Below, piece by piece: positions 46,143 through 57,214 of a DNA stretch of 64,000 bases. The notes under the pieces are model-generated. The model was given only the letters and a program-made list of their open reading frames with translations, ran no database searches and was not told the DNA's origin. Source of the stretch: Warburgia ugandensis (Eukaryota; Streptophyta; Magnoliopsida; Canellales; Canellaceae). The first letter of the stretch is position 1. Every line of letters begins with the position of its first letter. The stretch spans positions 46,889,729-46,953,728 of the forward strand of contig CP141133.1 in the NCBI GenBank assembly GCA_035236585.1, written 5' to 3'. The position numbers were made by a program, and so were the translations under genes.

Positions 46143-46994
46143 AGGATGTTTGAATGGTCTAGATTGAGCCATTCCATCTAGGTCACCCCACGCACGTGCC
46201 AGATCAACGCCCAGGATGCCATGATGCATGGACTGTCTTGGGTATCTTGGGGTTTTGGGGTCCCACAAATGCAATGCGTTTCTCAGATTTCACATCCGAG
46301 CTGCCCAAGTGGTGGATCTGTAATAGATCCATCGCCCACTAGTTTCACTGGCGATTCATCGTCGGTGACACCAGATCCGATTGGATTCTAGGAGGAAATG
46401 GAGGGGGAGAAGAGAGGAGTAGAGTGGGGGGGAGAATCGTACCTAGAGAGCTCGAGATGCGCTTATTGCATGCTTGAATTGTTGACTAAAACCCTTCCTT
46501 GTCAGAGATGATAGGGAACTGGAGAAATCACGGTGATGGAAGAGGAGTGGAGGAATTTATAGGAGGGGGAATATGGTGCTGCCCCATGGCGGTGCCGCCA
46601 TTTTTGGCGGCTCTGTATAGGTATGGCGGTGCTGTGCACTGCCTAACCTGAGGAAGAAGATGACGTAGGTGGGGGGGGGTGTCGTTATCAAAACGACCCC
46701 CTGTGTTTTCAAGCCTTTTTTTTTTTAAGTTCAAATTACACAAATGCCCCTCATCTTCAAATACCCATAACTTGGTCATACGAACTCTGTTTTTGGTGTT
46801 CTTTGAGGCCTTATATTCCATTTTGAGCGTAGAATCTAATGATACTGATTTTTCGCACAACTTCCTTTGTTTCATATTTTAATTAAAATAAAACATTTAA
46901 TATAATTATATATATATAATCTTACAATTTAATCAATTTCTATTAATTTAGTAAAAGTGATGCAAAAATAGCATAACATGTTTGAGTCATTACA
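46143..46994 (-). repeat. Element F 3' LTR, left-truncated and with an inverted segment
   Basis: 46201-46994 is collinear with 52213-53001 of the F 5' LTR (GCCCAGGATGCCATGATGCA at 46209 and 52230) and ends GAGTCATTACA. The first 58 bases (46143-46200) match 52158-52215 only as reverse complement. The minus-strand TATA box is at about 46557-46563. About 2.2 kb of the LTR is missing on the left. Confidence 0.85.
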
Positions 46995-49087
46995 CCATTA
47001 CCCCCTTCAAAGAATTTTGTCCTCGAAATTCCACAAATCCTTAGATGACCATACTCCTCTAATCATGTAGAATTTACTCTCCACTACTTTGATACAATAT
47101 CATCTTATTTCTTGTCTTTCATTTTGAATAGTATAGGATAGCCTCTTTTTCCTCTTGTCTTCCACCTAGTGATCTATTAATCATCAAAGTCTCTTAAGGG
47201 TTGACTGTACCTTGCTAGTAAGAATCCCAAAAGTTTATATTCTTTCTATCAAGTCTCACTTGGCTCATATGTTTGTCATGAGTCTTTGATGTGACTTGGC
47301 TCATATGTTCTGCAAGAAACTTCAATGATTGATATAGTATAACTTCTCATCTCTTAATGTCAATGCTACGACTTTCCTCCATACCCACTCCTTTATTTGG
47401 AAAGGTGTTTAACTACTAGCCTCCAAACTTCGTGTTCCAATTGGTTTTTTACCTTTCATATGTGACGTGCTTCTTCAACCAATGTTTTCATTCAACATAG
47501 AACCATGAAAATAAATTAGGTAGAATTGTCTTTTAATGATACTAATACATACTACAAAAACTTCCTAACTATCAATAGTTTATGATGAATCGTTCTTTAT
47601 AGATTGAATGGTCTCATTTAGAGGCCTATCTCACTATCACATAATATTTTCATTAAGATGTTTAGCGATATTCATACTCATGTCAAAGGTCTCTTATTAT
47701 TCATACCCTTGTCAAAAGTCTCTTATGGTTGAATCCCTTACCATAATCCTTTTTAATTTTTTCTTACTAGATGATCTTCTTCAGGATATTCCAGACCAAA
47801 AGTCCTATACTCAATCCAGAAAGTTAATCTTGAAAATTACTTCTATTTTATTTTCTTTAGTTGGTCTCCTTTCTTGAGACGTACATATAACAAATACTCT
47901 TTTGTTAAAGGCAATTAAACATTAGATGTTATATAGTGTGACAACTATCTTAACTTTTCTTCTTCCATTTCCTATGTCGATGCATTGTTCAACCATTTAC
48001 CAAGGCTTTGTTATCAATCATTAAGTCTTAATTATCATTAGTTATCATCATAAGTAGCGATTCTCTCACTATCTCAGATCATCCCATAGCTGTCATATAC
48101 ACACAGGTAACTATAGAGTATTTTCTTAGACCTAGACAAAGATTCTGTATGATCACTTGTATATCCTTTCCCAAATTTACAGACTACTAGCTCAAAGGTC
48201 TCTAAAGCGATCAGTGCTTAGCTGCTCTTCTTTCCAATCCAAGTGAGCAGCATTTTCCAAACCCAACGTAACTTTTACAACTTGTCATAGCATCTAATAA
48301 GGTCTAGGAATATCAACAATCTTACTCGTTGTTCTAGATTATTTTTCTTTTCCCTTTTGTATCAGTTGTTATTGAAGCTATTGTACTCTTAGATCCTTAA
48401 TTGGCTTAGTCTAATCAATTGACTTCCTTTCAAGAAAACTCATGTCTAAGTATCCACAATCTTCCTCATAACTTAGGCTACTATCTACTAGATGCTATCA
48501 TGGTTAATTAGATATGATTTGAATACCTAAGCTCAATCAACATCACTCTAAAGATAACGACACTTAATTCTATTTGCTCTTCCAACTTATCTTTATACTA
48601 TCAGGATCTCAAGTTGATCCTTGATGATACTCTAGTTGATGAAGGTCGATTGGACAAGTCACTATCCATGCTTTTTCTCTCTCATTATAACTTCATTTAA
48701 TCATATTATGGCAATGTAGGGTCATATCAACTTCTCCTTGTTGTGGACTACAACCACTGGTGTTTCCTTTCTAATATCAGTAATGGATATAATCATCAAA
48801 CATATTGTAAAATTCTAGTTGGTTACTATCCTTCTTTGGAAATTTCTTGGAATACACTGTCCTTAAATCCGATATTCTACTCAAAGACTGTATTTTCATC
48901 CTTTATCTCTATTATCTTTAAACCACCAACTCAACTACTATTAGTCCTTCAAATTTGATTGCTTCATCTTTTAATTTGGCAATATGACTCAAGATGAAAG
49001 ATCTTTGATTCTATACTTTTCTTTCCTATCCTCCATAAATCATGATCTTCTTATTTTGACTATTCAACATCCATCAAATACTTGTAG

Positions 49088-49154
<67 letters not shown>

Positions 49155-49898
49155 ATTATCATTATTATCCCTTAGTCAACATTCTCCTTTTATCTACTTA
49201 GGTCAATGTCTCCATCTAATTGGTTGCATATAATCAATATCACAGCTACACGTTATGTTCATGCTATACTTCCCTTATAAGTTCATGTCATGATCAATCA
49301 ATCATCACAGATTTGTCATCCCTATTAGATTATTATTAAAATCTTCTAATAACTTTGTTATAATCAAATTCTTTGTCGTTCTTATCAAATTCAATCTTTT
49401 ACATCTACTGTCATATCCATGTTATACTCCTCATAATATGTCAATTATTATACTCATCTTCTGGTCTGCTCCATTTACTTTTCATAAGGTTCCAATTAAG
49501 TCATCTAGAATTGAGCTCAGTTCTTTTGAATTCTCACTTTGATCAATAAAGTAAAAGTCAAAGTTATCTATTAAGGGTTCCACCAATATCATCTTGTATT
49601 CTTATCATACTCTGATTCTCCTATACTAGTTTCCTTGTTTGCACTACTACACAACAATCCTTAACCCTTAAGTATGTTATACTAGAGTTTTGATAGGATT
49701 TGAGCCATCCAGTACCTAAGTATTTGCAAGATCTAGCCCCCTTTTACCTATCTACTTATGGTGCATTTCTTTGTGGTCTAATATTTTTTCTTATTCTAAT
49801 CATCTCTACTACCTATATTTAGACTACTTTTTCTTAATTATTCTAGTCCTATATGGCCTTCTAGACATGCAGGGCTGGTTGTGAAAGGATAAAACCGG
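46995..49898 (-). other. Element F interior, no recognisable coding
   Basis: It begins at the 3' side with CCATTACCCCCTTCAAAGAA, a polypurine tract complement and pol-tail-like sequence as in D (15478-15500). It ends beside the primer-binding site at 49899. The 2.9 kb between holds only short open frames, with no RT, integrase or gag motif I can find. F therefore looks like a pol-less chromovirus derivative or one that has decayed beyond recognition. A (CT)31 tract lies at 49092-49154. Confidence 0.6.
49092..49154. repeat. (CT)n microsatellite
   Basis: About 31 CT units with one interruption (TTT near 49141) inside the element F interior. Confidence 0.97.
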
Positions 49899-49910
49899 GC
49901 TCTAATACCA
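49899..49910 (-). promoter_or_regulatory. Primer-binding site, initiator tRNA-Met type (element F)
   Basis: Plus strand GCTCTAATACCA, complement of TGGTATTAGAGC, one base off the standard initiator tRNA-Met site, two bases from the LTR at 49913. Confidence 0.8.
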
Positions 49911-49912
49911 AC

Positions 49913-52900
49913 TGTGATGGCCCAGGTTTTCACATGCATTTTTAAATGCAAACCTAATTCCTAATGCAGGATCGATCCATATTTGAAAACAATTTTATAA
50001 AAATAATGCAATGCAGCAGAAAAATCTTTTGTTTTAAATTCACTTTGAAAACCCCGAGTGTCATTTGCTTTCAAAACAAACAAAGTAGTTTTGAAAATTA
50101 CTGTATCATAAATGTCTTCCCAAGTCTATCCAGTCACAACTCCCAGCACAACTGTAGTAATTACAGGTACATGTCCAAAAGGGTAGAGAGTTTACTTACA
50201 TTCATACTTGTCTCTTCTTCATTTACTTGATCATGACACCAACATGTCCTAAAGTTTCTTCTAATCCTTTTTGGACTAATCTATAAAAATAATATATTTG
50301 GGGTGAGTATTTCTCATACTTAGTAGGTTATCTAGTACTACTATTTTGAAAACACGATAAGCAACATGCATAATTCAAGGTGATTTGTTATGTAAAACAT
50401 CAATAATTCGTGCATAAAATATAAGCTCATTGATGCAAATTCAACCATGGAATCCTTTACCAAAATCTAGTATTCAACGATATAAATTTGACTAAAAATC
50501 ATAAACTAGAAATCAATAGATTCATGTAAGAAGATCTCGGCAAACATACCAAACCACGAGTCAAATATAATAATCATGAAACTTTTAAAATAGTCATCTT
50601 TCAAAGCAGATGCTAGCATTACTATAAGTATTATGCACATGAGTCTCTCGGCGAACACATCACTCCAACTGGTCACGAGTACTTGTATACGACCATCTCC
50701 ATGCTATGTGCATATCAATAACACTGAAATCATAGGGTCAACTATGTTCACGATCAGCACACAGCTGGAATCACGTGGCTCTAGTATCTGGAGACTCACC
50801 CACCATAGTCCTCCATAGCAACTATAGATATGTCATCGAAAGGGTGCCGTGAACACCTCCAGTGGTCGTCCCTATTTACCACAACAGTCAAGGAAGGGAC
50901 AATGCCATTTTTGGTAGCGATACCATCCACCCTTTAGTGGTAGAGGCCGGGAGGCCACCCCCGTACAACCTCTCAGCATAGTGCCCACCAGGCTCATCAG
51001 CCCAAAAAATAAAAAATATAATGTCCTCTTTGGGTCCCTCACAACTGCCTAGCCCTCACAACTACCTAACCAGCGTATTTTGGCAACCCTTAAGGATATG
51101 CATCATATGATAGTATTATGAGATGCTTTATATGATATGGAAATCCTCAATCTCAATCATCGTAAATTAGGCAATTTATGCAATTATTTTCAAAACATGT
51201 GAACAATGCATAAAATCTATTCATGGCAGTGATCGCATTCGATACGATAATTCATAAAGACAATTATGCATGCTTGTATAAGAACATCATATTTCAAAAG
51301 CATACTAAGTATGGTAATGGAGTCAAGTAAATCATTTAGAGTTTAGGATGCATTTAAAAACTCAATAGTATTAGACTACCCGACCTTGATGTCTTAGGAA
51401 TCGCCTTCTTTATTACTTGATCCTGACTTATCTTCGTGAAACCCTGGATATTAAGTTATAACAAGGATTGCAATATCATTTTCCATCCTTTGTAGATCAT
51501 TATTAGACTTATAGATTAACGGCTAAATCTGCCTTTTAGGTTATAGGTCATTACATAAATGCATTTCCAGGATGGATCTCTTGTATAGATCTAATGTTTA
51601 ATGGTTAGGTTGCCTTCAATAACTTCATGTCACCAAGATCATATAATTGAATGGTCAGATCTCATAACTCGCCAGTCCCAATGCTCAAAACAGGTCTGCA
51701 CTTGATTTGAACGGCCAGATCTATCATTCAAGGGCTGATACATGTACTTTTTAGTTAATCTTAAGCTATTAATCTCCTAACACTCAAATGGATCAAGTCA
51801 TGAGATCTAATCATCTTTGACATGGTAGATCTATGAGAATTCTATAGTTTTTCGACTATAGTCATATAAAATAGTTCTTTGATCCTAATTTTCATAGTCT
51901 CGTTAGGTCCGTGTCATCAATATAGATGCAATGGTTCTTTTGGATTGTCAATCAGAGTTATATAGCCTCCTTAATTGGGTTTTTAGTGTCACGAATCAAT
52001 CAAACGAACCACATTCATCCATACTGGGCCTGCGCGTCACGGTTCCCAGGACGCATGTGCATCCTAATCGAACCGCGACTGTACCTGCCTGACTACACAT
52101 GCCCAAAGGACACCCCAGGGCATGCGTCCTGGTCATGTGTTGTGCGCGTGCATCTTTGGCACGTGTGCGGGGCAACCTAGATGGAACGGCTCAATCTGGA
52201 TAGTCCAAACATCCCCGCCCCAAATCAATGCCCAGGATGCCATGATGCATGGACTGTCCTGGGTATCCTGGGGTTTTGGTGTCCCACGAATGCAATGGGT
52301 GGCTCAGATTTCACATCCAAGTTGTTCAGGTGGTGGATCTATAATAGATCCACCGCCCAATGGTTTCACCGACGATGAATCATCAGTGACACCAGATCTG
52401 ATCGGATTCTGGGGGAAAATGGAGGGGAAGAAGAGAGGAGTAGAGTGGGGAGGATAATCGTACTTGGGGAGCTCGAGATGGCGCCTGTTGCACGCTTGAA
52501 CTGCCCGCTGAAACCCTTCCTTGCTAGAGATTGAACAGAACCAAAGAAATCATGGTGATAGAAGAGGAGTAGAGGAATTTATAGGAGGGGGAAGGCAGTG
52601 CCGCCCCATAGCGGTGCTGCCATTTTTTGCGGCTCCATATAGGTATGGCAGTGTTGTGCACCGCCTGGCTTGAGGAAGAAGATGACGCAGGTGGGGGGGT
52701 GTCGTTATCAAAATGACCCCTGTGTTTTGGGGCCTTTTTCGTTTTTAAGTTCAAGTTACACAAATTCCCCTCATCTTCAAATGCCCATAACTTGGTCATA
52801 TGATATTCTTTGAGGCCTTGGATTCCATTTCTAGCATAGAATCCAATGATGATTTTTCTCACAAATTCCTTTGTTTCAAATTTTAATGAAAATAGAACAT

Positions 52901-53001
52901 TTAATATAGTTATTCTATATATAAAATCTTACAATTTATTCAATTTCTATTAATTTAGTAAAAGTGATGTAAAAATAACGTAACATGTTTGAGTCATTAC
53001 A
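49913..53001 (-). repeat. Element F 5' LTR
   Basis: A 3,089-bp LTR from TGTGATGGCCC to GAGTCATTACA, in the same family as the D 3' LTR by length, ends and many shared blocks. It includes a GC-rich block at 52030-52220 and the minus-strand TATA box at 52578-52584. The outer flank is AAAAT (53002-53006); its partner flank is lost. Open frames at 51926-52457 lie in the GC-rich block and have no recognised domain. Confidence 0.85.
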
Positions 53002-53735
53002 AAAATCCTAAGTCTCTTGCTACTTAAATTTAAATTAATGTTCAAGGAATTTGATTGATTTGCCTAAGTGGGCCTCGGATATGGTAATGGAATCGAATCC
53101 TTACCTTATGAAGCTTCCTTTGGGCCCTTACTAAAATTGTGATCCATTCCATTGTAAAGTAATTAAACATGCAATGCAATATAACAAAAGCAAACTAATT
53201 TCTACCTATATACTATCTAGCAAACAGTCAAATACCTTAATAGACACGACACTATAACCATGCAGCCTATGCCCTGGTTATATCAAAGCTCAAGCTAACC
53301 TATCCATAATGCAAGATTACAATAAATGCAGCTAAACTAGAAAAATAAAAAAGAAGGTGAGAGATACTTACAGTGGGGTTTTTATGATGATCATGTGTGG
53401 GCCACCATACCCCACACCTGTCTTGTATTAATACAACCCATTTAAAAATTGAATAAAATGGAAATTATAATGGGCCTCACTACAAGTTTCACTCAAAACC
53501 CTAATCTAAGAAAGCAATAAAACCCTAATCTAATGTGATGAAGCTTTGTCCCACAGGATTACCACTACTTCTTTATCAATTTCCCCTCACACAAAAAAAA
53601 ATAAAAAATATGGTCAATTTGTGAGGAATTAGTAATAAATGCAAAAATTGATGAAATCCCATAATATAATGGAAACTAAACCTTGACTAGAGGTAAATAA
53701 TCTAAGTTAAGATCCATTACAAATCCATTATGATT
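53002..53735 (-). other. Element C 5' leader
   Basis: It aligns with the A leader next to the primer-binding site. It contains GTGTGGG-CCACCATAC-CCCACAC (53395-53417), the same hairpin as in A, and CACTGTAAGT on the minus strand with its GT at 53371-53370. No gene. The left edge is the insertion or junction point of element F. Confidence 0.65.
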
Positions 53736-53752
53736 CCTGGGCAACAATGCCA
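53736..53752 (-). promoter_or_regulatory. Degenerate primer-binding site (element C)
   Basis: Plus strand CCTGGGCAACAATGCCA, complement of TGGCATTGTTGCCCAGG, a mutated version of the A and B sites. It lies six bases (AAAACT) from the LTR start at 53759, the same spacing as in A and B. Confidence 0.7.
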
Positions 53753-53758
53753 AAAACT

Positions 53759-55105
53759 TGGTGTATGTTTTAATGTAACTTGCCAGGGCACGAATCATTA
53801 TATGTACATGATTGAGGTTGATCCCACAAGGAATCTCATGGAAGTGTATGTTGGATGGATCATATTTAAACTATTTAACCTAGCTAAAAGAATATGGTTT
53901 TATCTTGAACTAAGGAATTAAACTAACATGGAAGCCACAAATACATGAAATTATAAACATGAACTAAAGGAAATGAGACAAAAATGAACTTTTTAAAAAT
54001 AGAAAATTTCTAAACTAATCTTGGAAATTAACTAAGAATACTTTAAAAAATGTGACAACTTTAAGCAATGAAATCTAAACGTAACATGAACTAGTCCTAA
54101 TCAATAAAACATGTGACAAAGACTTAGGGGAAGTGTAAAATAAAATATGCAAAAGGGCACATGAATTAATGGTGGAATGAATGCATGAATGAAGCATGGT
54201 GTAGTGTGCATGGGAGATTAAATGTGATGGTTCACGAAAACTATTACATCATAATGAATGAATGAGACTAAAAATTATGCATGGAAACCTAAGTAAGAAG
54301 TAACAATGGATCAAGTAACTACTTTAAGGGAATACACTTCTAGATCATGCGCGTGACTCATTGAGTTGTGTGCATGATTCTTTCAATGTATGTGAACTAA
54401 AGTGGAAAACATCCTATGATAGTGCTTATGGAAACTTTAAGTGAGGAGTACATGAACTTAAGCATGAATGTGATATAAAATTTAATGATTTCAATGGAAA
54501 CAACAAGGACAATCTCACAATAATAGGAACTTGTTGAATTGAAATCTTGCATAAAAAAATAGGCACATAACACATAGATCATATAAAAGAAATTTATGCA
54601 TCATTCAAGTACTTGTATCAACTTCAATATCATATAATCCAATGACTCAAGGGTGTATGCAAGTGGAGCCAAAAGAGAAGCAAAGAAAAAGAGAGGGGAA
54701 AAAAATGAGAATGAGAGCAAGGAAAACATGGAATTTAAGGAAAAAGATGAGCAATGACTTGATCTAAGAATTGCACTCTCTTAGCTATCACTATAAGAGA
54801 GTTATAGTCCTCAGATTCAAGGATCTAAAGTGTAAAACAAAAGGAAAATAACAAAAAAACAAACAACTAAGTGTCAAGTAATCAAAGCAACAAGGAAAAC
54901 ATTCAAGCAAGGAAATCATGAAGAGATGATCAAGGAAACAACCTAGACTTAGAAAAAAACCAAAAGGAAGAAAGCTTGATCCACCAAGGAGGACACGTGG
55001 AGGGATGGAAAAGAGGGGTTGCTAGCATGAGAAAGTCATTGCAAACCATGAAAAGAGGGGCTCCTTGTTGAAAAGAGGGGCTGCTACCATGAAAAGAGGG
55101 GCTCC
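53759..55105 (-). repeat. Element C 5' LTR, truncated
   Basis: Starts TGGTGTATG after the primer-binding site and aligns with 22025-22757 and 38025-38380. It contains the uninterrupted version of element B's insertion site near 54660-54690. It ends in four spaced copies of GAAAAGAGGGG (about 55008-55100) and then gives way to an unrelated LTR. Open frames at 53730-53921 and 54397-55154 are LTR sequence. Confidence 0.75.
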
Positions 55106-55109
55106 TACT

Positions 55110-56750
55110 ATGATCATCAATATTGGAGTTTTGACACCTTCTAGATCCATCCATTATGTTAGATTTTCACTTTGACATCATTTTGATCATGATTCATTAC
55201 TGTTGGAATGGATTTTAGCGATTATCATATGTAAATATAATTAAAAGCATAAATCTAACATATGTTAGATTCTACACACCATTAGAAATTCATAGCAACT
55301 TTCCAATCTAAAATCGGAGCTAAAATGAGCTCTAAGTTGAAGAAACAAGATTTTAATTAAAAAAAAAATGAATGGTCCATATTTGATCTGGCCATTAGAA
55401 TGTGTTTTAGACGATCTGGAACATGGAAAGATGATCTGAAATGTAACTAAACAATCCCAAAAAATGGCTAAATGATTTGAGCGAGGTTAAGCTTAGATCA
55501 ATACTTGATCTAGGAGATTGGTTGAGACGGTCCGATTTGGACCGTCAAATCAACCCTTCTCTCGATCTCCCAAATTTGAAACATCCAAGGGCTAATATAT
55601 CTTACCCTAGGCTTTTGGACCCTTCTGGATTGATTGGATAGCTCAAAATTTTCATTTGAGACCTCCATCATCCAAAAATGAAGGGTTCTTCTCCTTACTT
55701 GATTTTTATAATTTTTAACGTAAAACTAATTTTAAAAAAAATAAAAATTACATAAAATAACATGAAATAAGTATGATACGTGTTTCCACCTACCTAATTG
55801 AACAAAAATGTAGGATTTACAGCACAATTTTAATGAAATATCTGTTGATGATAAGATTGCCCAATAACAGCTTGTTTTGTGTTTTCCCGTTGAATGCACT
55901 ATTGGATCTTGAAATTTCTTTAGGGTTTTTTAGATAAGGTAGTATAGGATAGTATGGAATGGTGGGATTTGTGAGATTTGATTTGGAATAGAATGCCTAA
56001 CTGAATTTAGGTCTCTTGTTCCAATTAGAGAGAGGAGAGAGAAAATGAAAGAAAAGAGATTTTGGGGAGTTTTGGAAATTTGGGATTGAAACCAGATCTG
56101 GTTTTACAGGGAAAGTAAGATAATTTTGTGGTAAATTTTATGAACATTTTTGGAGGATTTTTGGGGTGTATTTATAGATGTTTTTGAATTTTTCATAATT
56201 ACTTATAATAATTATGTTTTAATTCTTTTGAATATTAAATTAACATTGGATCCTCCGCTACCACCTCCTTCTCCACTATCAGCTGGTAGTGGTTTGACCA
56301 CTCATTACATGTTTTATGGCCGTGGATTTGTTTGTGGGCCGCACAGGGGTGCGGAAAGGACCACCTTGCCCTTTTATGGAAAAAAATTCATTTTATTCTC
56401 CCAAACTTGGAATTGAGCGTACTTAGTGGCGTTGGAATTGTATTTCTAAGTATATTCTAAGTATGGAAGTCTTAGATCTTGGTTAAGGGTAAAATTATCA
56501 TTTTACCCTTTTATTCATAAAAATGGACAAAATTAGGGATTTTTCATTTTAACTCGGAATTGAACATACTTAATGTCATTTCGATCGGTTTTTCAAGTAC
56601 ATTCATAATTTATAAGTTTTAAATCATGTTTTAGTCTCTATAAAAACAAAATTTCCACTAACCTAATATTCTAGTTCAAAATTTCTAAAAATTCAAACTA
56701 AATTGATTTTCTCAATCAATGTACAAAAATTGAGGTTATTACATTTACAC
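55110..56750 (-). repeat. Chromovirus-like LTR fragment (H)
   Basis: Its right end GAGGTTATTACA (56739-56750) corresponds to the GAGTCATTACA end of the D and F LTRs. The block CCTAGGCTTTTGGACCC near 55608 matches CCTAGGGTTTTGGGTCCC in D near 14624. The left end is truncated at the C LTR. No polypurine tract follows on the right, so this is an isolated LTR fragment. The frame at 56150-56416 is not recognised. Confidence 0.6.
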
Positions 56751-57214
56751 TCTAATTAACCCTCTCATTTTTCATCTTACAAAAGTTATATAAGTCAATT
56801 GTCACATATTCACTTCATGTTCAAGCTGGAAATTCACTTCATCCATACTCATTTGTTCCCACACTCCAAATTTTCCTCATTCATTGCTTAAAATACAAAT
56901 ACATATATATATGTATATATTTCAAAGAAAATAATAAAATTTAAAGAAACACACACAAGTCATGAAAAAAATACTTTATTATGTATTTCAGGTTCGTGTA
57001 ATTACTCTAGACGATCTACTTGAAGCTCATTACATACTGAACTCATTTAGTTCAAATTTCATTAAGATTTATGATGGAGTAACTCTTCTTTTTTGCCTAC
57101 TCAGAAAGCACAACAACTTGAAATACAACATATTTAATTAAGCTAATTTTTTTTAGCTAGATCCATAAAAACTATAGAAAAATATAAGATTATGCAAAAT
57201 AAAAAGTGTTCTAC
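56751..57214. other. No gene seen
   Basis: AT-rich DNA with a short TA run (56903-56919). A CACTC motif occurs at 56757, close to where the left end of the CACTA element might be. No second copy of a terminal repeat could be found to confirm it. Confidence 0.4.
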
